Positions 8,596 through 19,566 of a stretch of DNA of 40,377 nucleotides are shown here, one piece after another. The notes beneath the pieces are model-generated. The model saw only the letters and a list, made by a program, of their open reading frames with translations. It did no database searches and had not been told where the DNA came from. The first letter of the stretch is position 1; every line of letters starts with the position of its first letter. Made by a program: the position numbers and the translations under genes. This DNA is from Bipolaris cookei (taxonomy: Eukaryota; Ascomycota; Dothideomycetes; Pleosporales; Pleosporaceae). Where the stretch lies: assembly GCA_002286855.1 (NCBI GenBank), contig NRSV01000122.1, positions 903-41,279 on the forward strand, written 5' to 3'.

Positions 8596-8922
8596 GCTGC
8601 CTTCCAAATCCATCGATTCCGTCGCTTGATGATAGAGCGCTGCCATGGACACTTCGCAATCCACGCCGATCACTATTGCTGTCATGAGAGCCAGCCATAA
8701 AGAATGGCCCAGTCTTTTTTCTTTCGCCTCATGTTTTCTTATACAGAACAGGCGTTGGATACATGACGCATCTAGAAGGGTCGGGGTGGAAGGATGCGGC
8801 GGTTTGAGCATCTTCTGAAGTTGCCGAGATGATTCTGACATGGTCTCACGTTCCTGAATATAGAAACAAAAGCGAGCACAGCTATTTAGAGATGGTACTA
8901 CTATCGAGTTTTTTAGTCGCAC

Positions 8923-10598
8923 TGCGTAGAGCTATATGCCAAATCGTTCATCATATATAATCATATTGACTGTGGTAACAACTGTTCAAGAACAGGACAT
9001 TCTCTCTTGATGCGATTTGGCTGTGTGCACCAGCCCCTAAGTCCATTTTCCAACGTGATGATGCTCAACATGTTCGCGTTGATGCCATACATGTACCTTC
9101 AATAACCGTTCTCCACATAGCATAGAAACGCTGCTCGTCTAAGTTCAAGTTCCCATACATACCATCTCTTGCCTGATTTACAACCAGGAACATTACGTCA
9201 GGTCTTTTGAATGAAGAACGCCAATTCTAAGTAAACTCCTGACTGAAGACATAGGTGTAGGAGCCGCACCAGGCGTTTGGCGAAATCCGGGAAATAAACA
9301 GTCAGATCATTTTTCTCACTAACAGGAGATGATTTCAATCGCAAGACGATCCTAACAGGCCGTAAATGGTGTTGTGAGGGAACAACTATGTCATCGACAG
9401 TGGCTGCCTATCCAATATGCTTAAGATAGGTATAGCATGGCTGAGATAGCTCACCTCACCAAATCTATCACACTTATACTGACTTTCAATAAACAGAATT
9501 GAATATCGAGTACATAATACGAAGGTGTATAAGTTGATGCAAGGTAGGAGGTTACACTCTCATGCACTTGCAGCTTCCGCTTTGCGCGCATAGCCCAATT
9601 GTCATCCCACGCAGGACATGGACCCGTCCAGTGTGCGCTTGTCCGAAAAGGGTTAAGCTATATAAGTATGATGCGTTGATTGGTCTGAGCTCCAATCGCT
9701 AACAGAAACTAATACTACTTAGGCAAGGTTACCACTAAGCGATAGAGGCTTAGCGTGGGATTAGAGATCGCCTGCTTACAGAAACCGGAAGCTGGAACTG
9801 CATGAGAGACTCGCGCCATTATTGTCCACCGGGTGAATCGCTATGAAGGTCCTTCGAGCCAATCAAATCGCAGCTCGCCCTGTTATCGAAGTGATCGTAA
9901 TATGTAGCTGACGCTTGATAATAATTACAGCACCTAAAGGTAAATGCTGCTGCCTGATCCAGACAAGTGCATACTAGGCGGGTCCGTGTACCGCGTGGGA
10001 TCTAAGCGATTTGCGTGAAGTGAAAGCTGCAAGCGCACGTGTGTCTGTTGAAAGACGTTGAGGAAAGGGTGGCTGGCAACCAGCCACCTGCATTCCGAAC
10101 ATGTACTCAACGTCTGGCTCTCCTTAGTTAATCAATCAATTACATCTTTTGCCTTTGACAGTATCTAGTCCACAAATGAGCCAAGGCTAAACGCGCAACG
10201 TGCTAATATAAGCAGGCCATTGAGATTGTCGATAAACGCTGCTGGCACCTAGCGCTGAGTAGCATCATGAAGATGAAGCTACATACTATCGTTGACGCTA
10301 AGCAAAGCAGAAAATATCGCAACTCATGTACTTTCTGGTTTTCCAATCTTCGATGCCCAACCTCTTTCGATTGATGAGAAATATGCTCCAATGTCGTTAG
10401 TGTGAGTAAGTGTCGCACGCGTAGGTGCGGTGAGAAAATGGAGGTTTTTGTTTGTTGCACGCGTACGTGCGGTGAATTGATGAGCGTATTGTGTGTCTTG
10501 TATGTATGATCTTCTTCTTTTTCTTTGATGTTGTGCTCTCCACAACTGTCTTTTGTACACGACCATTGCAGGGGCTTGTTACATGTAGAATATCGACA
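8923..10598. other. No supported gene; possible decayed coding remnant on the minus strand
   Basis: No intact gene is visible. On the minus strand around 9080-9240 a run of about 40 codons reads like real protein (SFKRPDVMFLVVNQARDG, then NLNLDEQRFYAMWRTVIEG), but there are stops on both sides and a frame change after it, so it would be a decayed fragment of an unrecognised gene. Within 10203-10721 a 172-codon minus-strand frame is open, but it is built over tandem repeats and has no domain, so I do not call it. Two 19-nt direct repeats (gcacgcgtaggtgcggtga and a one-base variant) lie at 10415-10433 and 10457-10475, 42 nt apart. Confidence 0.4.
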
Positions 10599-10599
10599 T

Positions 10600-10710
10600 A
10601 CATCGGCTGTAGCCCATGCCGATATATCCTGGCATAGTGTTGGCCGTAATTCATGCCGATATGTCCTGGCAAAACATCGGATGTAACTCATATCGATATA
10701 TCCTTGCATA
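10600..10710. repeat. Tandem repeat, three copies of about 37 bp
   Basis: Three imperfect copies of a unit containing catgccgatatatcctggca begin near 10600, 10636 and 10674. They diverge by several bases each, so the array is old. It lies upstream of the transposase region and has no recognised function. Confidence 0.7.
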
Positions 10711-11011
10711 GTCTGCGACAAATCTCTTTAAGCTTATGTTCATCCTCCGCTTCCTCTTCTGGAATGGTAACAAACTTCAGATCTATGCTCATTTTATCAG
10801 AGGCCGAAAACGAACATTTGGGTCTAATTGTCAAGGTGTGCCCTTACGTGCAGAAGTTTTTAGCAATTATGGCGGCGCTAGCGTCTGCTATGCAAGGCAT
10901 GTGCGGGGCACTGCTAGGAGTATATACATCACGTGGTGAACGCTACAAATTAGACGCTACGTTAGAACAAGCATCTCAGCCAGTGAAAGTATATACATGT
11001 GAATCGCATGA

Positions 11012-11119
11012 AGTTACTTAGCTTAGACTAATATGACGTCACTTATGCAAGTAGTGGAACTACTGTGCGCAGCAGAGCAAGCTCGAAATCCACACGAGTA
11101 ATGATCGAGCTAAGTAACT
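11012..11119. repeat. Inverted repeat, possible small MITE-like unit
   Basis: A perfect 12-bp inverted pair, agttacttagct at 11012-11023 and agctaagtaact at 11108-11119, encloses 84 bp. It lies about 260 bp upstream of the transposase start. It might be a small non-autonomous element or part of a sub-terminal structure of the pogo-type transposon. No TA target duplication was found, so the nature is open. Confidence 0.4.
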
Positions 11120-11375
11120 ACCTAACAACAAGCAGAATTTGAAAACACATGCAACTACTACCGATATCTTTAGTCTAACTTGCATAAAGCCATAAATTAC
11201 TTAACGAAAAAGTTGGTGTTCTCGTACCCGCTATGCTCGTTTAAATGTAGCGCCAAGCATAGTGCCGTTCTCGAGCCATCCATAGATATTGGGCTATTTT
11301 TAGAACAGAAACGTGAGGGTGCAGTGCCTTCAGAAGCTGCCCATCGCGTTTTCTGTTGCCACAACGATCGTGCAG

Positions 11376-13136
11376 ATGGACCCAGCTAGTAAGGCACTTG
11401 CAAAGCTTCCTCCAAATGACAACAGCACATGGGCTGCCCGAGCCGATTCCAGCGGTGTCGCCCTCACCACGCTGTACAATCGATACAAGGGGCGGGCCTC
11501 AAAGGAAGAGGTAGCCCAACGCCAGCTGTACCTCAGCGCAGAAGAGGAGAAAGCCCTTGTCGCGTTCCTGTTGCTAATGTGTAGTTTCGGACAACCAGTC
11601 CGCATCAAATATATACCAACGCTAGCCTTCAGTATAGCCCGACGCCGATCCCCTGCGAGTAGACCAAACAAGCCACCCGGTAAGAACTGGGCTCAAGCCT
11701 TCGGGAAACGCCAACCTGAACTCAAAGCGAAACGCGTTAGGTCGATAGACTGGAGACGCCATGAGATACATATATATGACAAGGTCATGGAGTGGTTTGG
11801 GGTAATAGGCAAGGTACTTCAGGATCCGGCCATTATGCCAAAGAATGTGTACAACATGGATGAGACAGGGGTCATGCTAAGCATGCTGAGCTCTGTCAAG
11901 GTTCTTGTAGGCAGAGACGACGTACGAGGGTATAGAGGCGCCGGCGTCAAGCGGACAATGGTCACCGCTATAGAGTGCGTCAGTGCTGATGGTAGGTCAT
12001 TGCACCCTCTCATCATCTGGCCAGCTGCGACCCACCGAAGTAACTGGACCACCCATCCGACCCCTGGCTGGCACTACGGATTCTCCGAGAACGGGTACAA
12101 TGACTCTAAGATTAGCTTGGAGTGGCTCACGCGTGTATTTGATCCCCAGACCAAAGAAATCGCCAACGGCAAACCACGAGTACTAATATCTGATGGCTTT
12201 GGCAGCCACGAAACGCTTGAGATCCTGGAGTTTTGCTTCGCCAACAACATCACCCTCTGCCGACTGCCCTCCCATACTTCTCACAAGCTCCAGCCATGTG
12301 ACGTTTCTGTTTTTGCACCCTTAAAGACAGCCTACCGCAACCAAGTCGAACGGCTGAATCGAGGTGGTGTAGACACTATTGGCAAAGAGCACTTCACGTA
12401 CCTTTACAAGCCAGCCAGAGATAGAGCCATAACAAAAAGGAACATTCTAGCCGGATGGGCTACTGCTGGCTTGTTCCCTTTCAATCCAGAGAGGGTGCTT
12501 CGTGACATGTCGAAGCCACCCGCAGAGCATAACAATGCTGGCGCTGTTGTAGCAACAATGCCTCCCGCAGCAAACGTGGTTTTACACACACCCGTAACGC
12601 CTGTGACGGTAGAGGGCTTGACATGGTTGACCGACCTGATTAAACAGGATACATGTGCGGCTGCATTTGACGAAGCTAGCAGACAACGCCTGCAGAGGCG
12701 TGTGCAAAAGCTCGCAAGCGCTGCCAAGATATCTTTTGCCAAACAAAGCCTTCTACAGGACCACAACCGGCTATTGTATACCATCAACAACGAAGCGAAG
12801 GTGCGACGATCGACAAGGTCGTTGGTCATAGGCAAGGCGAAGGTGATGGAGTGGGAGGACCTGGACAAAGCGCGTGCAGCACGCGCAGCGAGTAATAAGG
12901 CTGCTGCGGAGAAAAGCAAGGGCAAACGTGGTCGCAAGCGCAAGGTATCGGCACGAGAAGCAGATAGCAACACCGAGGGCGAAATCGAGAGCGAGGCCGA
13001 TGCGCAAGAGACGTGCTCTACGGTGCCTATATTAACGGTCAGAAAGAAGGCGAAAAGGAGCCGTGTCCAGCAGTCGCGGCAGGAGCTGGAGCTGGAATCG
13101 GAGCCCTGGAAGGCACCAGTGGCGCCCATGTATTAG
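11376..13136 (+). CDS. Pogo/Fot1-type (Tc1/mariner superfamily) transposase
   Basis: 586 residues from ATG 11376 (MDPASKALAKL); an in-frame ATG 63 nt upstream (11313) adds a tail that fits the family poorly. Residues about 1-60 form the helix-turn-helix (Psq-like: WAARADSSGVALTTLYNRYKG). Next comes a CENP-B-like DNA-binding part (SIARRRSP...NWAQAFGKRQPEL). The DDE catalytic core follows: first Asp in YNMDETGV, second in VLISDGFGSHET, third in LPSHTSHKLQPCDVSVF. The C-terminus is long, with a basic Lys/Arg-rich stretch (KGKRGRKRKV) and an acidic stretch, probably nuclear localisation. The frame is intact with no stops, so the enzyme may be functional. Clear terminal inverted repeats with a TA duplication, expected for an autonomous element, were not found in the flanks, so the element limits are unknown. 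Domestication cannot be excluded. Confidence 0.9.
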   Translation: MDPASKALAKLPPNDNSTWAARADSSGVALTTLYNRYKGRASKEEVAQRQLYLSAEEEKALVAFLLLMCSFGQPVRIKYIPTLAFSIARRRSPASRPNKPPGKNWAQAFGKRQPELKAKRVRSIDWRRHEIHIYDKVMEWFGVIGKVLQDPAIMPKNVYNMDETGVMLSMLSSVKVLVGRDDVRGYRGAGVKRTMVTAIECVSADGRSLHPLIIWPAATHRSNWTTHPTPGWHYGFSENGYNDSKISLEWLTRVFDPQTKEIANGKPRVLISDGFGSHETLEILEFCFANNITLCRLPSHTSHKLQPCDVSVFAPLKTAYRNQVERLNRGGVDTIGKEHFTYLYKPARDRAITKRNILAGWATAGLFPFNPERVLRDMSKPPAEHNNAGAVVATMPPAANVVLHTPVTPVTVEGLTWLTDLIKQDTCAAAFDEASRQRLQRRVQKLASAAKISFAKQSLLQDHNRLLYTINNEAKVRRSTRSLVIGKAKVMEWEDLDKARAARAASNKAAAEKSKGKRGRKRKVSAREADSNTEGEIESEADAQETCSTVPILTVRKKAKRSRVQQSRQELELESEPWKAPVAPMY

Positions 13137-13282
13137 GAAAGCAATACAGTATCAACTATTTGTGTGATATTCGTAATCTGCTTGATAATTATCTTGTTGC
13201 GACACGGTTTGCAGTGGGATGACGATATTCTGATGACTGGGTCAGTCAGCACGCTGATGATCGTTACCGAATAACAAGCCAA

Positions 13283-13318
13283 GTAAATTAACTAACTATA
13301 ACTGGTTAGTTAACTTAC
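13283..13318. repeat. Near-perfect palindrome after the transposase gene
   Basis: Arms gtaaattaactaac (13283-13296) and gttagttaacttac (13305-13318) pair at 13 of 14 positions around an 8-nt loop. It lies 146 bp after the transposase stop. It could be a transcript 3' end structure or a sub-terminal site of the transposon; there is no matching copy upstream beyond weak resemblance. Confidence 0.5.
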
Positions 13319-13319
13319 G

Positions 13320-14382
13320 ACAGGTGATTATGTCAGAGATGAGAAATCATCTTTGATCTTCCAGAAGTGGTGCTAGCGTTAAACCGAAGTACCAGCTAGG
13401 ATGGCAAAGTTTGAAAACACTACGCGCCACAGCAACTATAGAGCTAGATACGGCTCCAATGCTTGAGATCCACGTTATTGAGGTTAGTCAGAATACCTCT
13501 TCTTGGTTTTAGAGCTACGCCAGCCTTGCAGTGTTGCTTGATCGGAGGCGCGCTGTTTGAGCGTCAGATGAGGCACTCTGTGCTTCAAGCGTATTGGCGA
13601 TCGCGCTGCTGTAATTTATTACTGAGAACTAGATGTAAGTGCTTGCAAGAAGCTTAGGTACATTATCTACAAAGGCTATAGATATATCTTATGTGCGCGA
13701 AGAGTAATATCCTTTCGAAGTCGAGGTACCTTGCTTATTTTCCGTGCGCGGGTTTTTCCGGGCCTCAGGGATGGATGTTATAGATCTGAAGTTTGTTACC
13801 ATTCTAGAGGTGGAAGCGGAGGATGAACATAAGCTTAAAGAGATTTTTAAAAAGTCTGCAAAGCCGGCATTTAATACGACCTACTACCGCGACTTAAGAT
13901 ACCTTGCCATCCCTGCCGCCAACCAATATCTTCACTCAACGAAAGAGAAATCTAAGACGTTGCCAATAGTGAAGTGTATTGCATCATCACACTCACAATA
14001 GGCTAACCTTCTACTACTAAACTTTTCTCATACTTCTACGATGCGTGATTTGGTTTATAGTAACCAGCTATTGCACGGCAATTTGATGGGTTTCTAGACA
14101 ATTTTGAATTCCCTCGCGTCAAGTATTTTTGGGCTTCCACGAGTATCTGGCCAATGAAGGGATGCTCTGAAAGGATACCGCATTGCACGCTGAAGTCGGG
14201 TGGCATTCAGCGGTCGTTAGCAGCTAGTCCCTTTACATTGACGTTCATTGCTCACGTTCATCATTACACTGGTGAATCTCCGCCAGCTCTCAAATCTACA
14301 ATTTGTTGCCCATCCAGAGCTTCTACACCTTTCCACTTATCACAAGCAACACTTCAAACACATCAACCTGCACAACGACAAC
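13320..14382. other. No supported gene
   Basis: One 85-codon plus-strand frame at 13744-14001 has ordinary composition but no recognised motif and no partner exon, so it is not called. The last part (about 14290-14382) is pyrimidine- and CAAC-rich, as expected for the 5' UTR of the gene starting at 14383. Confidence 0.4.
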
Positions 14383-14914
14383 ATGAGCAGCAATCAAAAC
14401 ACTACTCCAACCGACAACCTTGCCGACCGATTCACAAAGCGTGATCTAGAAATTCTGGTTTACGCGTTCATGTCTCCCAAGCGTGGCCCTCTCCAGGTAT
14501 GCCTTTTTCACTCGCTAGAACACTATGCTTCCTATATATAAAGCTCATACCAACGATAGGTTGACTTTGAGAAACTTGCTACCTTTTCTGGTACTACGCC
14601 GACCTCCGTTGCCATCGAATGGGCCGACCTCTTGTGTAAGATACTCTGCAAGGTTCTTAAACCCGTTAGAAAAGGTCCCAAACAAGCTCCTCTTGTCAGC
14701 AAGGTAGCTGCCACCACCAAACATGAGGAAATGGAAAGAGATTCAAGTCTCAACAATGAGGGTAGGTACCTGGATAAGCCAAGGACATATCCCGCAATAC
14801 TAAGGCTAAGCAGATACTCAGGCAGGATGCCCTGACAACCTTGATCTCGATCTTTCCCTCGCCAAGACTGAACTGGTCGGAGATGACAAGCAGAGCTCAG
14901 AAGAAGATGCTTGA
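14383..14914 (+). CDS. Small conserved fungal protein, three exons
   Basis: 138 residues from three exons: 14383-14496, 14560-14761 and 14814-14914. The introns are 63 and 52 nt, GT-AG, and the second has an ATACTAAG-like branch site. Exon phases (0, then 1) give one open frame ending at TGA 14912-14914. Exon 1 carries RFTKRDLEILVYAFM and exon 2 starts VDFEKLATFSGTTPTSVAIE. This is the pattern of a widespread family of small ascomycete proteins in which a short helix (TKRDLEIL) is followed by a segment of the form (V/I)D(F/Y)EKLA; no function is known to me. The ATG sits in a CAACGACAACATGAG context typical of fungal starts. A broken paralogue with the same exon-2/exon-3 structure lies at 19567-19969. 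The C-terminus is acidic and ends SSEEDA. Confidence 0.72.
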
Positions 14915-16435
14915 AGTTCTCCACGGACCTTAGAGTAAGATATTGATCTTTCTGTTCACTCTTTCCCGTTTGCTATTGACATTGCTAGTGCTCATGCTTA
15001 CGGGAATGGAAGGCGCATCCCCCACCACCGCGTGTATAACCGTGCATTCTACCGCCTGAATGCTGAATCTGCTTGATTAACTGGAGGTGTAGAAGGGAGT
15101 AGTCTCGGGCATATGATAAGGTTGCGTTCATAATGAGATTTTAGGAAAACAAGGAACACGGATAGCACGTGTGAATATTCGTAGAGACTAATAATCACTG
15201 GCATTGTGGGACGTTTCTACATTCAAACTATTCGAGATCCTTTCATGCATACTGCTACTTCGTCTCACATATGTTATACAGAATTACAGTCAAGTATTTC
15301 AGTTCTACTAGGCTCTTCTATCGGCATTAGAACTGCACGTTCTCACATTCTGGCAGCCTATGTGGCTCAAAACTAATCACCAATTCATGTTGGATATTAT
15401 GCAAAAGACTAAATTATTCGTCTAATTGTTCATATCGCTCGTCAATATCACACTTCTCATCCTTCATCTTCATCGAGGTATATCGTGGGCAAAGTCATGC
15501 CAAAACAACGTGCGGGAACAGCGGAAACTACAATCTAGTATCCTATATCAATTCCTTTTGCTACAATTACAGGGGCTCATCAATGGAAAATACCAGCGAG
15601 TAGATAGTATGTTCGCCTTTACGGTTCACTGCTGTACAGAATCTACCGTACACTTAATACTAGACAGATAGAAAGAGGACTAACATCGCCGCTAAGAATA
15701 GGGTATCATAGCCACAGATGTTAGATCCATGCTTAACAGAACGTGAGTAGATCCCTTCTTACTAGAATAGACAATGTGACAGGGCTCTTGCCAGAGGATA
15801 TTGAAACAATCAGTCACCGCCTATACGAAATGAATCACGTATCGCTAATTAGGGCGCAGTATTGCATCTGCTTATATCGCATATGTGACTTCGAGTAGGC
15901 GTGGCAAGGAAGCTTTATACTAGACCGCACAGAGACACAAGGTCGATAATGTAGTTACAAAACTACCTCCCGGCGAAGTTCCTGTTCGCTAGGAGGGGTT
16001 TCGAGCACTTTTTCAATTTGAACTACTGTGACGGCTCTTCACTAAGTACCGCTGGGAGTAGAATGAGGACGAGTGAAGCAGACTGTGGAGATACATCAAT
16101 TACACAACCGCCATTCTGCAGCTATCCTTCTCTTGACTGGTGTTTGTAAGTGCTAGTCGATGAGCTAGCATGGAAGCTTGACTTTCACTTCTATGCGACT
16201 CTGTTGCCTTCTCTCACCTGTTTGCACGCCCCACTTATATCGGTGGCGATTCGCGAGGCCTTTCATGCTCTACAATTTATGGAGTAGCTTTCCTCTATCT
16301 CCAATCTTGCTGCCTTCAAGTCTCCTCTACCAGTCTTTTTCAAGTCCCTCCACCTGCACAGTACTGACTTGGGTCTGTTGCGCTCCTCGTGTTGGCTTCT
16401 CGAAGACACTCACTCATTCGCCCCACTCGAGCAAT
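14915..16435. other. No supported gene
   Basis: About 1.5 kb without a recognisable gene in either direction. Open frames are short (the longest is 81 codons at 15426-15671) and have no motifs. The last 250 bp are CT-rich, consistent with a promoter and 5' UTR for the gene at 16436. Confidence 0.45.
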
Positions 16436-17532
16436 ATGGTTGGCCTATCTGAAGAATACGGTGGGCCAGGCCTGGAGGATTTCGATGTTTATCGAAACCT
16501 CGGTCTCAGTCCATATCAAATACGCATTAACAGCGTAGACCACTTGAAGCGGGCCGCAAAAAGAGCTGGATTTCTTATACATCACGACCGTTTGATGAGG
16601 CACCACGCCAACAAACCTCCAGACGTCGACTTGGGCACACTCAATGGCCTCTTAAGCTATATTTCAGAGCTGGAGACGCAAGAACAACACCTTGCTATTG
16701 AAGAACTCAACAACCGCGCTCGGGCTGACTGGCGAAGTACCTGGAGTGTCAAAGACAAGATTGGCGACTGGCGCCCACAAAAGCAGCATGTTGGCGCATC
16801 AGGTGTATTTTCACCGTTGAATGGTAAGCCCAGGCTAGAATTTGCAACGAATTTGCTCGGTATAGAGCTGATCCATCACCAGATTCGACTAAGGGTAGTC
16901 GTCCCCACAAACAGTCGCCCTGCTCACCGGAGCGCCACCACCAGAAAAATACGTATTCGCACCTGGCCTCTCCTCAGCTTGCACATTCTGGAAGTGAAGA
17001 TGATCCCGTGCTTATCAGCAGTGATATGGAGGACGGCTATGTTAATCCCCGCCCTGTGCTATCGCTACCCACCGACCCTCGATACCAGCTTGATAGGTTT
17101 CAGGATCACCTGAAGAGCTCAGGTAGCCGTGCGACATTCGAATACAAACTAGAGTTGGCCGATCTGTTGGAACTTGGTCGCCAGGTTCAGCAACTGAAGA
17201 CCAATAAATATAGTTCAGATCCCAATGTCGCAATTGGGGTAGTACGAAAAGTTGGCGATTCTGACCACAATAACATCCCAGAGTACTTGGTGACAGCCAG
17301 ATTGCCTTCATATCCCAACAAAGATAGCAACAACCTGATGGTGAGGGCATGGAGTCTTGATATTTACATGAAGAAGCTGCCGCCCTGGGGTGAACGCAAT
17401 CACAGTGTCATCGATCGTGGGGACTTCTCCTCATTGGGTTACCAGTTTTCTCCCTTCAACGTGTGGTCGGATGACCAACTTATTCATTACTTGCAAGGTG
17501 TCAGAGCACAACGTAACTCTGGTTCATCCTAG
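16436..17532 (+). CDS. Hypothetical protein, two exons
   Basis: 345 residues from exon 1 (16436-16823) and exon 2 (16883-17532), joined across a 59-nt GTAAGC...CACCAG intron. Phase 1 on both sides forms a GAT codon and keeps one frame. I chose ATG 16436 (MVGLSEEYGG); an upstream in-frame ATG at 16178 would add a Ser/Pro/Cys-rich stretch that looks like translated UTR. The N-terminal 60 residues (DFDVYRNLGLSP, then LKRAAKRAGFLIHHDRL) faintly recall a J-like domain because of the spacing of YxxLGLSP and HHDR, but there is no HPD tripeptide, so I do not claim it. The middle (about 130-180) is His/Ser/Pro-rich and disordered. The C-terminal 160 residues are mixed alpha/beta with several Trp and Tyr. 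I do not recognise the family. Confidence 0.6.
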
Positions 17533-17760
17533 TGTTCGCAGAGGCAGACTGCCCGCAGTATCACGCACGTCCGTACAAATACTGGGTATCTTGACTGGAA
17601 CGACAGAGATGCAATCAGTTGCCTTCCCATTGTACATGAAAGTTTTTGGTTCTATAGTAAATACATTCCATCATTCAGGTTTGGCAATGTGCTATGAAAA
17701 CTCAAAATCCACCCTTGCGTAGTTTGGTGTTGACATGTGTTCCCTGATAGCATGTATATC

Positions 17761-18199
17761 CTATATCACCATACAATCGCATGCCTTCTTCGACTGCCGA
17801 CTCCAAACTCTGAATTTGTTCCTCGTATCTGGTGTCAGAGGTTTGACGAACTTGTCTCGAAAGTAAACATCACAAATAGGGCATCGCGGGGCTTCAGATG
17901 GTCAACAACACAGCCACAGGCCCGGAGGAATGCGAAATATAGCTCTTGATTGGGTGGCAGTAGTCGAAGGGCTAATAGACAGGCACAGCGTGTGGGCGAG
18001 AGTGGTGGGGGTAAGCTTTGATGCATGCATAGATCTCTCAAATGAGGGATATGTGGCCAAGGTGTGATCCAACAGATTGCGACTGCCCACATATTCGCAG
18101 GTTATCAGAAATGGTTCGCTGGGAAGGTCGTCAAAAAACTTGCCATGAGCAGGTGGCTTCGGCGGTGGGGACGGAGAAGAAGCTCCGGAGGCCGCAGAC
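17761..18199 (-). CDS. Possible small hypothetical gene (exon limits uncertain)
   Basis: On the minus strand an ATG at about 18199 (MSAASGASSPSPPPKPPAHG) opens a frame reading GKFFDDLPSEPFLITCEY. A second open stretch ends at the stop 17763-17761 and reads RCPICDVYFRDKFVKPLTP, a CPxC pair in a protein-like context. The two lie in different frames, so an intron between about 18010 and 17888 is needed. An AG acceptor (ATCTGAAG) is present before the second stretch, but I could not decide the donor. The CPxC pair alone does not make a RING or zinc finger. It may be a real short gene or a decayed one. Confidence 0.25.
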
Positions 18200-18234
18200 A
18201 TGGCCCCGTATCGTCGTAAAGAGGTCAAGTGCAC

Positions 18235-19566
18235 AAGCAGCCCGTGTAGAGATTACAATTATGGTTTGGGCCAAGCTGCGACCTTGGGAAAGACATACGA
18301 CTGGACGTAGACGGATGTTTGATCTACTAATGTGTAGTTAGCTACGCAGCTCGGCGGCGACAGAGAGTAGGCAGCAATAGATGTAGCCAGAAGGGAGGTA
18401 GGCGACTAGGGTGACTGGCGTGATATATACGGCCACAGGGATGAGTGATTGAGGGCGGGCATTCAGTACGAAGGGATCGAGACCTGTAAGGGTTAGACCA
18501 GATGACACACGAGCACCAGGCAGGAACTTACCGATATGTGCATCTTCCGGCGGGTGGAGCCTCAGAGTGCGATTCGTTGAGTATTAGGAGACTGCCACCC
18601 GAAAATGTAGCAGCAGGGCCGATTTACGAGCACTGAATTCTGTCGCGTAAGTATCTTTGTGGGGGGCGCGCTGGATTTCCTGCTTGTGTTGACTACAGTG
18701 ATCGAGTGAAGTCCTGAGGTCAGGTGTATTTAATATGTGGTCAAGGGCGTAGCTATCAAGCCAGAAGTGGGTTGGTTGCGGGATATGGTCCAGAACCAAG
18801 AGTGCCCTAGAACGGCAGTGATTAGGAGTCCTCGGCTTGTAAGGATGGCCAGGGCTCGTAAAGAGGCAGAAAACACCAACTACAAGTAATTAGAATTCAA
18901 AAAAGGCAATAAAATCAAAGACTGTAACTGTAGCCAGTAAAAGATAGATAGCTGCTGAGGTAAGAGAGGCGCAGGAAATGGCAAAAGAGGAACGGTAGTA
19001 GGGCTGCGCAACTGGCTGCCGCTCGGGCCCGAGAACTGAAGATCGCGCTGCTGCAACTGCAAAAAGTAATCCGTTATAGTCAAGCTACAGCTGAATAGAA
19101 ATCAGGTTATGGGTGCTAAAAGTGGTGATGCTGCTGCGTCACCGCCCGCCAAGCCCTCCACCCAAACCACCACGCTCGGACGCCACGTGCCGTTACCTAG
19201 CAAGTACAAATCGATATAAATCTATGAGAAGGTCATTGCAATACAACTTAAACATATTGCGTGACGACAACTTTTTGGTGGGGGTCTACGGCTTCATCTT
19301 TCGTGGGAGGCTGCATTGGTTGAACTGTTGCACGCATTCACTAGCTACGTACAAATATGTAGTTGGGATTCATTTTCACCATCATTTTCACTTTCTGACG
19401 TCACTGTCGCCATTTCCCACAAACATGCGGAAATTCTTTTCTTACTAATACTCACCGCGTACTAATCCAGATGTAAGTCGTCCCTATCTTTCTCTCAGCA
19501 AACGATTATCTTTGCACACAAGCTGCGCATCTCGGTTCACTCGCATGTTGCTGACATCATTGACAG
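18235..19566. other. No supported gene
   Basis: No gene is supported on either strand. Near the end, CGTACTAATCCAG (19459-19470) resembles an intron branch site and acceptor, and GTAAGT at 19473 followed by GACAG at 19562-19566 resembles an intron leading into the broken paralogue at 19567. An exon 1 for that paralogue was not found: the frame is closed by TAA at 19446-19448. Confidence 0.4.

Larger units (their letters stand above)
1363..8841 (-). pseudogene. AhpD-like (carboxymuconolactone decarboxylase-like) gene split by a Gypsy element
   Basis: The gene reads on the minus strand in two blocks outside the retrotransposon. Block 1 runs from an ATG at 8841 (MSESSRQLQK) to 8601 and includes HSLWLALMTAIVIGVDCE. 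Block 2 starts at 1856, runs to 1795, then a 52-nt GT-AG intron (1794-1743, GTACGC...AACAAG, with TGAC/CTAAT-like branch sequence), then 1742 down to 1363. Dropping the element and one GCTGC duplication rejoins the blocks in frame (241 + 62 nt = 101 codons, phase 0 at the intron). Later text such as IGRVMTSLCAIACLRA and HIHGLKKSW resembles fungal AhpD-like proteins, usually linked to redox or decarboxylase folds. I do not see a clear catalytic Cys pair, so the enzyme role is open. The 3' end is cut by the LINE junction at 1362. The family call is from memory of similar fungal proteins; the gene structure is read directly. Confidence 0.65.

Noticed and set aside
10600..10710. Repeats as a possible CRISPR-like array
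   Set aside because: Units are contiguous and diverged with no unique spacers, and the organism is a fungus.
10203..10721. 172-codon minus-strand frame
   Set aside because: It runs through the tandem repeats at 10600-10710 and the 19-nt direct repeats, has no domain, and the two overlapping frames on the same strand look no better.
11313..11375. ATG at 11313 as start of the transposase
   Set aside because: The added 21 residues do not resemble the N-terminus of pogo/Fot1 transposases; the next ATG (11376) precedes the helix-turn-helix at the usual distance. Not excluded.
16178..16435. Upstream start for the 16436 gene
   Set aside because: The added N-terminus is low-complexity and looks like translated 5' UTR. 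It also contains many Cys, Ser and Leu without the pattern of a clear signal peptide.
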